This document shows, in pieces, positions 47,584 through 59,795 of a DNA stretch of 64,000 nucleotides (positions within the stretch are counted from its first letter, which is position 1; each line of letters begins with the position of its first letter). The translations under genes were made by a program, and so were the position numbers. A model generated the notes under the pieces. It was given only the letters and a program-made list of their open reading frames with translations. It searched no databases and was not told the origin of the DNA. The DNA is from Vishniacozyma victoriae. Its lineage: Eukaryota > Basidiomycota > Tremellomycetes > Tremellales > Bulleribasidiaceae. The stretch lies in the NCBI GenBank assembly GCA_017654735.1, contig JADPYG010000088.1, positions 1,736,001-1,800,000 on the forward strand, in the 5' to 3' direction.

Positions 47584-48782
47584 ATGCTGACTCCTGAACA
47601 ACTCCAGAAATGGCGCGATGATGGGTGAGCTCCGGATTCCGAGGTCTCGATGTGACTAGAAGCTAATCAAGAAGGTACCTCGTCATACCTGGTTTCTACA
47701 CTCAGGAGGAGACTGGGCAAATGATCGGTCGAGCTAAGGAGCTGCTGAACGAGTTCGACCCTTCAGATCACCCTCTGGTATACTCGTTACAAAGCCACCA
47801 GAAGTGTAGCTGATATTTTAGACAACATTCAAGACTGGAAATGATCACGTCGGGGACGACTACTTTATCAATTCGAACGATAAGGTCAGTTCCCCACTAC
47901 CTTGACCAAGTAGTGATTAACCTTCAGGTCCGCTACTTCCTAGAACCTAGTTCTCTCTCGACCCCACTAGAAGGATCTTCAGAACCACCAAAACTCCTAG
48001 TCCCCCCTTCCCAATCGATCAACAAGATAGGTCATGCCCTCGCGGTACTTGATCCTGTATTTAGGAAATACACCCTCGAAGATGGGCGGATTCGGGATGT
48101 CGCAAAGGATTTGGGGCATTTCAAGAGTGCAAAGGTATTGCAGAGTATGATTATCTGTAAACAGCCTCGGATTGGTGGTGTTGGTGAGTCTATCTGAGTT
48201 CAGGATGAATGAGAGTCTGACTGACGGTAGTCCCTTGTCATAATGATTCTACCTTCTTGTATACCGATCCACCTAGTGCTGTTGGCGCTTGGATAGCTTT
48301 GGAGGACTGTACGCCGTCGAATGGCTGTCTTGTAAGTGAATATCATAATACCGTCAATCCGCTGATGATCAGTCTTTCCTTCCTGGATCACACAAGCTCG
48401 CTAGGATATCTAATCGATTCGTGAAAGACCCAAAAGGTCACGGCACGACCTTCGAGCCTGTTCCCGGCGTTGAGGAGAATGAAGAGAAATGGGATGAGAT
48501 GCCCGGATGGAAGGAAGCTGCTTGTCCTGCCGGTACACTTGTCTTGATTCATGGTAAGTCAACCCACTAGAGTATAGGCTAATGGGTCAGGGAGCGTGAT
48601 GCATAAATCCCCACCTAACCCTTCCGAGAAAACTAGGATGATCTATACGTTCCACATGATCGAAGGTGAAGGAGCGGTATATGATGAGAAGAATTGGTAA
48701 GCTGTCGAAACCCCGTCGGAACCAAGCTGAACGATGCAGGCTACAGCCTACTCCAGATATGCCTTTCCCGGCATTATTCTAG
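47584..48782 (+). CDS. Phytanoyl-CoA dioxygenase (PhyH) family protein
   Basis: Fe(II)/2-oxoglutarate-dependent dioxygenase similar to PHYHD1. The substrate is unknown. It starts [20 protein letters not shown], the family opening. The double-stranded beta-helix has the metal ligands in [20 protein letters not shown] (HxD) and [13 protein letters not shown] (distal His), with [13 protein letters not shown] carrying the Arg expected to bind 2-oxoglutarate. [20 protein letters not shown], then LPGSHKL, is the central family block. It ends [10 protein letters not shown] without a peroxisomal signal. Seven or so introns. It is convergent with the SDR gene (62-bp gap). Confidence 0.92.
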
Positions 48783-48844
48783 GCCGCCAATCAGAAGTTG
48801 TATTTGGTACATAATCTGTCAACATGGCAATGTATATCACTAAA

Positions 48845-50152
48845 CTACATCTTGGCTCGACTGTACGGCGCGCCGGACGTGAGACCTCCATCTACGACTA
48901 TCGCTTGACCATTGATGTACGAGGAGTCGTCTACACATCAGCCATTGCCTTGTGGGATCTCTACGGGATGACTTACCGGACGCCAAGAAAAGAGCAGCCT
49001 GAGCGACCTCTGAATATAATAAGCAAGGGATCATTTTGAGGAATGATCACTAACCAGAACCCAGACCCTGCCTGATGAGAGGGTTGAGTACACCCATCTT
49101 GCCCTCTTTACCAGCCATTTTCGCAATGTCAAACATCAACTTCGTCATATCCGTCTACGAATCAGCTTAGCGCTCAAACGAATCTGCAAGCTCACCTCGA
49201 TCAGCCCAGGGCAGATTGCATTGACTCGGACATTTTGACCGGTCAACTCCCAAGCTGCTGTTTGGGCCATTGATCGCACTGCGGCTTTACTAGCAGAGTA
49301 GACGATTGGGCCGGCGTTGGCAGTTAGACCGGCCACTTGCCATCAGCTCATCGTACCGAACAAATGAAGCGACCAGCTCACCACTAGCAGTGACAACTAT
49401 AGATCCACCCGCTATGGTCTTGCCCTTCTCAGGACAAAGCTTCTCCATAGCAGCAGGAGCGTACTTGATTGCCAAGAATACACTACCCATTCAGTCCAGC
49501 TTACACCGCGACCTACCTTAGAGCGTTAATCCGCATTACCTCGGTAAATTCCTCCTCGGGGACATCAATCAGCCGTCTAGCCCCTCCTTGTAGTTGATCT
49601 TGAATACCACCCTGTCGGAATTTGGGGAGCATAGTCACTCCGGCATTTGCGAAGAAGAAATCAAGGTGTCCTTCTTCGTTCACTGCTCGGTTTACTAGCT
49701 CGGATATGGCTTTGGCTGATGCCGCATCGGCCACTACAGCCGTCACCTGTTCCATTAGCACAAGTTTCATAAGAATTTGACGTTGAATCTTACCTTCGTG
49801 TCTGGAAAATCGGCTTGCAATGCTTTTGCAAAGGTCGTTACCTGATCACTGAAATCAAGCAGGTAGATGTGTTTGGCCCCTTCGCGAGCCATCAACCGGG
49901 CTGCATTTGACTACCTGATCAGCTTGGAATATCGACCGGAGCCTAAAGGCATACTCCGATTCCAATAGCAGGTCCAACACCGGTAATAATTCCCACCTTG
50001 CCCTGCATCCTTTTCCCGACTTCCTTCTTCTTCATCCCAGCATGAAGCCTCTCAAGCGCCTGATTTCGAGTATTGGCATATACCTTGGCCTTGGAAGCTT
50101 CTGCTCCTGGAGAGAAAGCAGTGAGTTCGCTTGCTTTGCCTTTGATTGCCAT
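48845..50152 (-). CDS. Short-chain dehydrogenase/reductase, possible peroxisomal signal
   Basis: NAD(P)-dependent oxidoreductase with a Rossmann fold. An N-terminal extension of about 50 residues precedes [16 protein letters not shown], a slightly extended TGxxxGIG loop. The [11 protein letters not shown] (NAG), [16 protein letters not shown] (Ser) and [20 protein letters not shown] (YxxxK) motifs complete the active site. PGLIETDM and [14 protein letters not shown] close the fold. A distinct insert, [20 protein letters not shown], follows the NAG motif. The C-terminus is SRAKM; AKM is a permitted variant of the PTS1 tripeptide, so peroxisomal import is possible. The substrate cannot be told. 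About seven introns. Confidence 0.92.
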
Positions 50153-50311
50153 TGTTATTGCTATTGTATGTGTTGTACTGAGTCGAGGTCTTTCTTTTGG
50201 ACATAAATAGGAGAGATATACCCCCCACTTCGGTTCGGGCATGTATGTTGTTAACCGGACAGGTACTAAATGAGTGGATGATATAGTGTACCTGAGATTT
50301 GACTTTATAAG

Positions 50312-50317
50312 ACGCGT
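50312..50317. promoter_or_regulatory. ACGCGT hexamer upstream of the RCC2/PHD gene
   Basis: Palindromic MCB-type core 43-48 bp before the RCC2/PHD start and 160 bp before the SDR start. Confidence 0.35.
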
Positions 50318-50359
50318 TTGGTGTGTGTGCAACATGACTAGATAGCGCGCATAGGAATC

Positions 50360-52850
50360 ATGAAAGAGGATATAGAGGAAGAGCAGCCATGGGGTAGAGG
50401 TGAGTCAAGGCTTCACGCCATAAGCTTTGAATCTCTTGTCCTAGATGGGTCTGGGACTACAGGACATGGTATTAACCGCCTGTTCGATGACGTCCCGTCG
50501 TGGCTTTGTGCGTTGCAAGGGTGACAGCTGACGTGATTTTTCAGTCATGATCTGCGGAGGACTTCAATGGCAAGCAAATCCAAATTCCATTCGAAGCACG
50601 TCTAATCGGTAGGGAGAACAATGGTGAAAAGAGCAGCTCGAAGAAACACGAGTGGGTGTTACATTCCAGCTTTGTGACGATACTAAGCGGTTTAGGGGCA
50701 AGAACGACCTCCTCGAGCCAGGCGTTCTGCGTTCACTCTGTAATATCAACGCTGTGAAAGTGTTGACGGGCCCATCCGCCAATTACGCCATGATCCTCGA
50801 TGGTGAGTCACTCTCATGGCAGCGTTGCTGATAGTCAGCTTTCGGAGCGGCGTACTTGTTGGGTAGCTTCCCTGGTAGCTCCTACGGTCTAACATCCGCT
50901 CTCGAAGCTGTCAAACTATCTCCTTACCTTGTTGGATCGGAGGTAAGGGAAGCCAAATTCATCGGCGGAGCTTGTGCGGTAGCCCATTGTTTTCTCGTGG
51001 ATGACCAGGGCGAGGTATGGGGTTGCGGTAGCAATGTTGCTGGTATGCTCGGTCTAGTAAGTCATCCGACACTTGTGACACGCTTGCTGAAGTATCTAGC
51101 CCACCAGCGGTGATGTGCCAAAGTTCACTCGTATCCTAGGACCGTGGTCCCGCGATGCGGAAAAGGTCGTCGCGGTATCGGCTGGAAGTATGTTTTCGCT
51201 GTTCCTGACGGATGCGGGTTATGTCTATTCTGCTGGCTATGCGGAATATGGGCAGCTGGGCCATGGTTACACTGGTAAGCTTCACCGATTCTACTCTGCA
51301 GTATGCAGCTGAATCACAGGCGAGAAATCGGTTGTTACCAACAAGTCATCATTTGGCATCGAGGCACATCCTCGTAGGAATCGCCCGTAAAACCTTGAGC
51401 TGTACTGACGAACAGGCTTAATCAAGTCGCTTCAGGGCACCAATATTGTGCAGATCGCGTCAGCGGCTTATCACTCTCTGGCGCTCGACTCGGATGGGCG
51501 AGTTTGGGCTTGGGGCCACGGTGGACATGGGAGATTAGGACTTTCAGATCAAAAGGACAGGTGGGTGAATACTTCAAGCCAAGCTGACAGCCAGAAGTCT
51601 TCCCACTTTAGTGCCACTCGTGAGTGATCCGTACGGCGACAGCTGACAATCAGCCAAAGGGAAGATCCGATCGCGATACTGCAAAAGCTGTATACTGTGG
51701 TCCGACCAGTGAGTCTGCTGTGACCTAGGCGAAACCACTGGAATCAAGCTGACATACAGGCTCGGTGGTAATCATGAAAAGTGGCCTGTACTTGATGGCT
51801 GGCAAGTGGAATATCACGGGCGATGGCGGTGTTGTACAGCCATATACGACGTTCAAGTGAGTTCTACAACGGCCTATCAGGATCCGACTGATACAACAGA
51901 CATATACAGGAACGTGAGTGTCCGAAATGCAGTGATATCAGTCTCGACTGAGCCTCAGTCGCGAATTATAATGTCGACAAGGCGGCACTGGGCGGATGCT
52001 GCCATTTCCTTACGTGTCCCGCAGATGAGCCAGAGACTCGATCAATGACAGTGGGCTTTGGCCAAGGTGCTGTAAGTGTTTAGCCTCCTCCAGAGTGCCC
52101 TGCTGATAGATCTAGCTCTATGGTGGCAAGTCATTCTTCATCTTGCGCCAATTCGCTGACCCCTGTAGAACTCGGCCTTGGTGGCAAGGTGCCTTTCAGT
52201 GCAGCCAAACCTACCAGATTGACAGCTCTTGACGAATGTGAAGTGATCGAGTAAGTGCTCAATGACTGTGGCAGTAAGGCTTATGAGTAGTATCGGTGCA
52301 GCAGCCTGGTTCACCATTTTTATCGTAAAATCAGTCGAGGTCACAAGTTACAAAGAAAACACCCTTGGTGCTCTCCCAATTTGGCCTGTCGTGGTCGACT
52401 CGGCTTCGACATGCATCGCATGCTTCGAAGATGACAATGGTCCTGATCCAATCATGTGTGAAAAGGTATGCCCACTTCATACTCCAATGAGGCTTGCTGA
52501 TGTGTAGTGTGAGGAAGCTTACCACCTCGACTGTCTTGATCCACCTTTGGACAGCGTGCCTGAAGATGACTGGTATTGTCCAGATTGTGAATTAGAAGGT
52601 CTCGGAGGTTTGGAGCAGCCATTCAGGCCCAGTACAGAATGGATGAAGGCGAGAAAAAGGGGATGGAGGTCAAGCCGGCATGTGGAGACGATACCATCAC
52701 CATCAGTCCATGAGTCTGAGCGGAACTCGGAGGCACCTCAAAGACGCGAGGGTAGCACGCTCAGCCGGAGTGAGTTCTTCAGCTTGCTTCCTAATGTATA
52801 CAGCTGACGGTGTAGGTTCATCGAAAAGGTCTAGAAAGTCAATCATGTAA
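50360..52850 (+). CDS. RCC2-like beta-propeller protein with C-terminal PHD finger
   Basis: Predicted chromatin- or mitosis-related protein. RCC1-type repeats follow an N-terminus [13 protein letters not shown]. The RCC2-like opening is [20 protein letters not shown], then [20 protein letters not shown]. Repeats include [39 protein letters not shown] and [20 protein letters not shown], and the propeller closes with [22 protein letters not shown]4HC3 PHD finger then reads [39 protein letters not shown] and WYCPDCE, which usually reads histone H3 tails. The tail is Ser/Arg-rich and stops at TAA 52848-52850. About 11 introns. Several joins in the middle (51850-52150) are uncertain. RCC2 proteins normally have no PHD finger. 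Confidence 0.78.
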
Positions 52851-53641
52851 ACCCCCTGCCCAGTTTGTGGACCTGATCGAGTGACGGCAGCATCGTACTC
52901 TAGAAGCTGCTGCTGTGCCTGCTTGCTGCGTGGGAATGTGAAAGGCCTATGGCACCCGCATGCCGAATGTGGAGTCAAGATATATACGTTCCTCTCGTTC
53001 TCGTTAACGGCACGAGATCTCCCCAGAATAATCAGGGTCGTCATCACCCCTCCTCTTTGTATTGATATTCGTCGTCATAGACCGAAGCCCTTTTGCAGCT
53101 GGAGTATGTATATAGCTGCGCTGTCTGACATCTCCCGCATCTACTTCACAGTATCCCGCAATCGTTACACTGGAATCGATCTGCTTAAATCCGAGACAGG
53201 GTGTTCCAAAGTGCAACTGCGACTTGAAATCTCCTCTTTTGACCAGCCACTGCCGTCATCGTCATTCCTAGATTCCTTGATTCCTGGGCATTTTTCGCAG
53301 ACGGACCCCATACACCGCCGAACCGACTGTGAACGACGTCGACAAGCATAATTCAGATAGATTTGTATATACTTGTATCAACATCTGTACATCCATACTA
53401 GACTGTCCTTTCGATCGTCAAGCTCGAAGCTTTAAAGGACACAGCTGGGAGCGGAGTGCGTACCACCGAATTATTCAAATCGGGATCGTTCTTTTGCGGA
53501 GAAAAACGTTGTTTCAGCGGACCCTCATCACCAACTCCAGTGGTCTCACTTGTGCAAATAGAAGCATAGAATCGTAGAAGCAGTATACAGTGAGTATCCT
53601 TACAGCAGTCAACTCCAAGCATAGTCACTAACATCCAGACG
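52851..53641 (+). other. Gap with in-frame open frame after the RCC2/PHD stop
   Basis: 791 bp before the FLC-like gene. The frame of the RCC2/PHD gene stays open for 167 codons beyond its TAA, to 53351. It encodes TPCPVCGPDRVT, a CCCAC cluster and LWHPHAECG, a possible Cys/His zinc site. No intron restoring the frame across the TAA was found. The minus strand also has open frames here. It could be 3' UTR, a decayed extension or an unrecognised gene. The last 290 bp are A/T-rich leader for the next gene. Confidence 0.35.
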
Positions 53642-55908
53642 ATGCGCAGTTCACTCCTCTTCCTCCTACCGGTGTTTACCTTTTTCTCCTACGTTGCAGC
53701 AACAAACACACTCTATGCGGAACCAGCTAGCTACTGTTCCGAGAGTAGGGCGATCGAAGTCGACGCTTTCAATCTCACATATTTCAAGACCAACAACTCG
53801 ATTGCATTCGAAGTTTCCGTTCGCCCAAATCAAGCTGATTTGAATGTCGAGGTGAATCTATATGTCGCTGCCTACGGTATTCAGATCGCCAACGAGACCG
53901 TCAATCTATGTGATTTCCTCAGTGGAGTACTATGCCCACTTCCACAGATTAATTTCACTGGTGAGTTGCTCATGTTTGCCTGAGGATTTGAGCTGACAAA
54001 CAAGGTGTCGGTACATTAGCTCTCCCCGACAGTATTGCAAGGGATCTACCAGGATTGGCATGGACCGTTCCCGATTTGGAAGCATTTGCGAGGATTGAGA
54101 TTAGGAACGTAAATGACGGAACGCTGGAGTCGTGTCTACAGGCCGTCCTGTCGAATGGATTATCAGCAGAACAGACAGCCGTTAAATGGGCCGCGGGAAT
54201 GTTTACACTGGTCGCTATCCTAGTTGGTCTTGTTCACGCCTGCCTCAACTCCCCTTCGCCAGCTCAATACCGGTGGTTCGATGTCGTCCTCCTCTTCCAA
54301 ACTGCAGTCGCAGTCGGGCTTATGCCACTAAACTTCCCCTTGGTCTACCGAGCTTTCACCCGGAACTTCTTCTGGGCCGTTGGAATGGTACACAGCAACA
54401 GCTGGCAGAACTCGATCAACGATATGCGATACCGAACTGGTGGAAGCCTTCCAGGCGAAACATATCCCGGAACGACATATATCACTCGACAACTTACCTT
54501 GATCCAGCAACGATCCGCAATCGATATCAACCAGCTTATCGAGACTGTAAAGTCACTTGGTCCGTTACTCGGTGGATCTGGACTGTTTGGGCGAAGTCTT
54601 CAAGCTCGGGATGCCGTCTTGCATTCTTTCGCTAAACGTGCTGATGTGCCCGAGATCCAGGACTTGAACCTCAACAGAGATGTCGCAGCCGGTGTTCCAC
54701 GATACGTCAACTCGGTCGGAATCCCCACAGCCAACGCATTCACTACACTTTTCTTCGTCATGCTCATTGTCATTGCCATCACTATCGGTATCCACTTCAT
54801 CATTCTCGCCATCGCGATGATGTCAAATACCGCAATAAATGGACCCAACTGGGGTGGAAGGCTGAAAGGTCGATTCGGCGGATTCATCGCTGGCAACGCA
54901 CTCCGCCTTTGCCTTCTATTCTTCTTGCCAGTCTGGATCTTTGGGTTCTACCAATTCAGGATTGGAGATTCGAAACTCGCCATTTTCTTCGCTGCATTCT
55001 CCCTTGCTCTCACCTTCATCCCACTCGCTGCGGTCTTGATTGTCACTGTTATTCGATCACGTAGGATCTCATCAACCGCTCCAGGTGTCTCGCCTCTATA
55101 CACTTCGTACCGATCTTTCCACTCAATGGGCGTCTTGTACAGGCAGTACCGACAGCGATTCCATTTCTTCTGGTTCATCATCATCTTGTCGTTAATCGCG
55201 CGAGCTGGATTCATCGCATTCACCCCAACCAGCGGATGGGCAGCTGTGATTGGAAACATGGTCGTTGAAGCTATCGTCTTTATCGCTCTCCTCGCATGTC
55301 GGCCCCACAAAGATAGGAAGGGAGATTGGCTCGCTCCCATCCTCTCTTTCTTCCGATTAGCTGCTTTCGGACTCTGTATCGCCTTTATTCCCACCGTCAC
55401 TATCAAACCGATTCCACGAACAATCATTGGATTCGTCGTAATTGTCATGTTTGGTCTACCAGTAATCCTACTATTCTTTGGCCTCATCTTCAACGCAGGC
55501 TACGGATACTTGTGGAGGAGGCACACCCACCGCATCGAAGATGGTTTGGAAGTCGAAAGGTTCTCTGCATCCGATAACGATTCCCTCAGACCAGCAATGA
55601 GGCAACATGTCGATGCCAACAACTTCGTATCTGCCAATGGCACGAGAGAAATGGACGGTTCAAGGAGTACATCTGGAAACTCGTTGCACAGGCGTACATC
55701 AATTATGGAGCCTGTTGGAAATACATACGAGGGATCTGTGACCTCACCTCGGTCGTCTAGAATGTCGGCAGGACAGGGTCAAGGGTACAACGCCTACAAC
55801 GCAGCTGGAAGTGGAGGGCATGGGTTCGATGGGACTTTAGATCAGTCCAGACCTACTTCTGCGTTCGAAAGGCGTCAGACCAGGGGCACTGGGTCAGGTT
55901 ATTACTAG
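53642..55908 (+). CDS. TRP-like/flavin-carrier (FLC/Pkd2) family membrane protein
   Basis: Fungal TRP-like ion-channel protein of the FLC/Pkd2 family, which acts in calcium homeostasis and cell-wall integrity. Two exons (44-bp intron) encode exactly 740 residues. The signal peptide is MRSSLLFLLPVFTFFSYVAA. The ML-like lumenal domain has YCSESRAIEVDAFNLTYFKT and a paired-cysteine segment NLCDFLSGVLCPLPQINFTG. Membrane helices start at KWAAGMFTLVAILVGLVHAC, and the TRP block includes PLNFPLVYRAFTRNFFWAVG. About nine helices follow, including PLAAVLIVTVI and WLAPILSFFRLAAFGLCIAF. The cytosolic tail is Ser/Gly/Arg-rich. The long second exon is intron-free. Confidence 0.92.
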
Positions 55909-56145
55909 ATATATTTCGAGTTTTCAGCTGAGAGGGGATTGAGGGAAAAATACGAAAACCATAGAAGGATATAATCATAGCCATAGTCAAATCTGTAGCA
56001 ATAGCTGACTCCACTGTACGATCTATGTATAAGCACTAAATCTACTTGGTATCGCCTGCTTGGCGATCGCACTTGGAAAACGCTGACGCTATAAGGATAT
56101 TGAGAAACTGTGCATACTGATCTGATAGTACATCTCCCTAGCTCC

Positions 56146-59100
56146 CTAAACCCACATCATCAAATGATGTCTAGCGTAATCTTGCCCTGTTGCCAAATCC
56201 GAAGCCGAGTCCATATGGGGATAGAATGGGACCATAGCATCCGCCGAACCCAGGATGAGAGTGTCTATCATCAGCTCTATATCCCCAAATGAGTGGAAAG
56301 ACTTACTGTACATTCGCCAATAAACTTCCCTTACTCTACGAGCAGGATGGAACATTCCCTGTAGGATGTACGACATCAATACTCCTGACCCTAGACCTAA
56401 TCTCATGGCTTCAATAGCATCCATAACACCTCCAATGACATGTGGGGAAGTCTCAAAGATATTTGGCCATACGAGATTGAGGAGATGAGTTAGAGCTTCC
56501 TCGTATCCCAATCCAGCGGTTCCAACTGCCAAATGCTTGACGATCGCACATGCCGTTTGACGATGTACATGATCTCGATCCGTTAATGCGTCTTCTAGTA
56601 ATCCAACCACAGAGTGGATGTAGTCTTTCGACATCTCACCGACGTATTCGAAAACGAAAGCGAGGGCTTTTAGACAACCATTTCGAACATTGAGCTCGGG
56701 TGTTCGGTACTCGTTCAAAATAGCTGGGATACAGGTGAAAGGACCACAAGTCTCGGATACGATTGCTACTGTATTAGCAAACAATCAATATCTGAATGAG
56801 GAGTGACTTACCAATAGCGACAGTGGAACAAACTCGACTCTGACGCTCTTGAACCTTCAGATTGGTCAAAAGCACAGACAAGACATCCTGAGGACCAATA
56901 GCTTTGGCGATATAACCAAAGGAATTGACTGCAGCACGTCGAATAGCCTTCTTGTGTGCCTTGAGCAGGTCCAGGAGCTCGAAGCAGATTCGCATCCATT
57001 CCTTGGCGGGTACTTGCTCTGCACCTCTATCGGCGATTCGTCCAATTAGATTGATAGTGGCTTCTTGTACTTTTTCATGTCTATTTCGTAGAATGGGTGT
57101 CATTCGGGGTACTAGCTATCAGTGCATGTCCCTGGGATGGGAGGTTAGACTCACGTAGATCCTTGACTGGTGGGTTCATTTGGGACATTCCGACGACATT
57201 GGCGATGGCGCCTACTGCGGCGATCAAACTGACTGTCAGCTTCAATAACGATGAGGTGCGCATGGCTGCTTACCTTCCAAGGGCATCGGGATATTCTTCT
57301 CCAAGCTGTTCAAAGATGACAACACCAAGCTTACTGAGCAGCTGATCCTCTCCATTCGACTTGATGATAGGAGCCAAACGAGTCGTAAGATCGGCAGCCA
57401 ACATACGGACTCTCGCACTCTTGTTGGTGAGTCGCCATAGGATCATCGATACGATCTGCGGTAGATATGGCTTGACTCGACCGCCTAGAGCATTGACAAC
57501 GGTGCCGAAACCTTCCAACATGACATTATCTTCCAGTGTTTGTTCCTGGAAAGCAAAGATGATACCGTCAATCAACAATACTTCGAGTCGTTCATCGATA
57601 TCGGCAGCACCAGTCATACTGATAACCTTGGTGATTGTCTCCATGACCATTTTTCGGAATGGTTCAGACTCATCCTTGAGATCGTTACAGACTCGACTGA
57701 CGATCTCGGAGACACCAGCCTTCTGAGCGAGCTCGACGGTAGTTTCGACGACGTGTCGGTAATTTCGTCGATCGAGAGCCATACGACGTACCCAAAATGC
57801 CCTGAAGAATTCGGGGAGAACTTCCTCTCGGATGTAATTGGGTACAACACCTTCAGTACCAGCACACTGCTTGATGACTTGTAGAACAATTCGTCGCATC
57901 TCTTCGTCTGATGTACCGAATTCTCGAATGAGGATAGGCATACATTCTCGAACATAGTATCCGGCGTACTCGGGGTCCATGAGGGGAATGATGAATCCGA
58001 TAGCCTTGAGGAAGGCAGCGAGAGTTTTACCTCGGTGTTGTCGAATACCAAGCCATAGGGGTTTGAGGACATTGTCGAACGACTCGATACCGTATGGAGC
58101 GGCAGCTTCTGCCAAAGCAGCCAAACTGAGCGCGGTCATCGTTCTGACCTTTTGCTGTTCATCCTGAAGACCGTCGGCGATGGCGTCGACCAAATTTCGT
58201 AAATGTGGCAAGACTGCACAACCGACCATGACGGCAATTTGCTGAATGATTCGAATACCAGTATGTCGGGCCTGCCATGATTTCTTGGATCGACAAACAG
58301 CTCGTAGGAAAGGCAATAGTGCAGGAATACCAAGGGCGGAAGCAACAACTGAAAAGGCTCGAGCAGTGGTGTTTCGAACGTACTCGTCGACGTGATCGAT
58401 ATCGGGACGCATGGTGGAGATCATGTGGGCGAGACCGGCGGCTTTGGCCAAATTACTAATGATCTCACGACCTTCGACTCGGGCGTAGTAGTCCTCGTCG
58501 ATGAGGAGCGGTTCGATGACGACCAAGATCTTGTGGGTATAGGGTCGAACGAGATCATCGAGCTTGTAAAGCACTCGATCAATGACTTTGACGAGCAAAT
58601 GTCGTTCCTGATCTTCTAGCGTACGTTCCATGAGTAGCGGTAGGATTTTATCGAATAATGGTCCGGCACCGAATTCCCTTGCTCGATCGGTAATCTGTCG
58701 CAAAGCAGTCTTTCGGATTGGCGGTGTACCATTCTTGATCTTGAGCAAGAGTCGCATAATCTTTCGTTCCTTCAATTCCTCCATCGAGAATCCTGCATCA
58801 TCCTCTTCTCCACCTCCCTCTCCTAGAACTTTGGCAAAATACTCTGAATCCTCCTTTTTCAAGAATTGCAAAGCACCAATACCTTCGATCTCGGTCTGCT
58901 CGGCAAAGCTCATAAGACCGCCAGCGGCTTGAACAGCTTTTTGAGCATCACCTTCGGTTTGACCCATGAATCCGATATCGGCAGGCTGAGCGGCGACCAT
59001 CTTTCGAACAGCGGGTGCAGGAACGTAATCGGCAGGTGGGGGAACAATGGAGAAACCTTCGCCAGTACCAGGCAGAAGGGTGTTGAGCTCGTCGTCGGTG

Positions 59101-59795
59101 ATGGCTTTGTATCGTGGATCGTCGACCATCGTGACACTTGTCGCTTTTCCGTCTGGCATCTGACCAGTAATGAGGGCGCCGTTGGCGGGTGTTTGATCCC
59201 ATCTCGACTTGGCTTTTGGCTCTTCCTCTCCCTCTGCAGGTGTTTGGTCCCATCGAGATCTCTTCTTCTTGGGGGCAGCTTCCGTCAATGCCTTGTCTGA
59301 CCATTCCTTGTTGTCCTTATCCTCCTCTTTGACTTCTACGTCCCACTTTCTCCTCTTTGTTGGTGGTGTGCCATCATCCTCTCCGCCAGCTCGAGGTGGT
59401 GTATCGTCACCAGCAGTGATTCCCCTGGGTGGCGTATCGTCTCCAGCGATAGCTTTTCTAGGCGGCGTCTTGTCGTCCATAGGCTGATCAACGTCCCTGA
59501 CTTTATCCTTCTCCAATTGCTCCTTGTGCCTCCTTACTTTCTCCTCTTCCCTCTGTAGCTCTGCTAACCTCATTCGATCGGCATAACTCTCATCCTCTCC
59601 TTCACCACGTCCATCGGCACGTTGAAAGCGACGTAATTGATAATCGGATTGTCGAGCCGCGACCTGCTTTGAACGAGCCTTGTCTTCGAACGCATCTGGC
59701 TCTGCCTCTTCCTCTGCCATCTCAGCATGCTCATCGAGCAGCTCTTGAGGAGCAGAGTAGTTGGGTAGAGCGGGGCGGTATGGTTCTTCCGACAT
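56146..59795 (-). CDS. HSH155: Splicing factor 3B subunit 1 (SF3B1/Hsh155)
   Basis: U2 snRNP HEAT-repeat protein that clamps the branch-point duplex. Five exons (introns 45, 43, 46 and 42 bp) encode exactly 1,157 residues. The N-terminal regulatory region has TPPR repeats and two U2AF-ligand motifs, [10 protein letters not shown] and [10 protein letters not shown]. It then has the conserved start of the HEAT domain ([20 protein letters not shown]). HEAT repeats are near-identical to human over long stretches: [60 protein letters not shown]. The protein ends [10 protein letters not shown]. Three of the four introns need the second of two closely spaced AGs to match the conserved protein. It is divergent from VMA2 by 198 bp. 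Confidence 0.98.

Noticed and set aside
52703..53047. Minus-strand 114-codon frame overlapping the end of the RCC2/PHD gene
   Set aside because: Overlaps well-supported PHD-gene exons on the other strand and has no recognisable domain.
53398..53634. Minus-strand 78-codon frame before the FLC-like gene
   Set aside because: Lies in the promoter/leader of the FLC-like gene and has no motif or splice partner.
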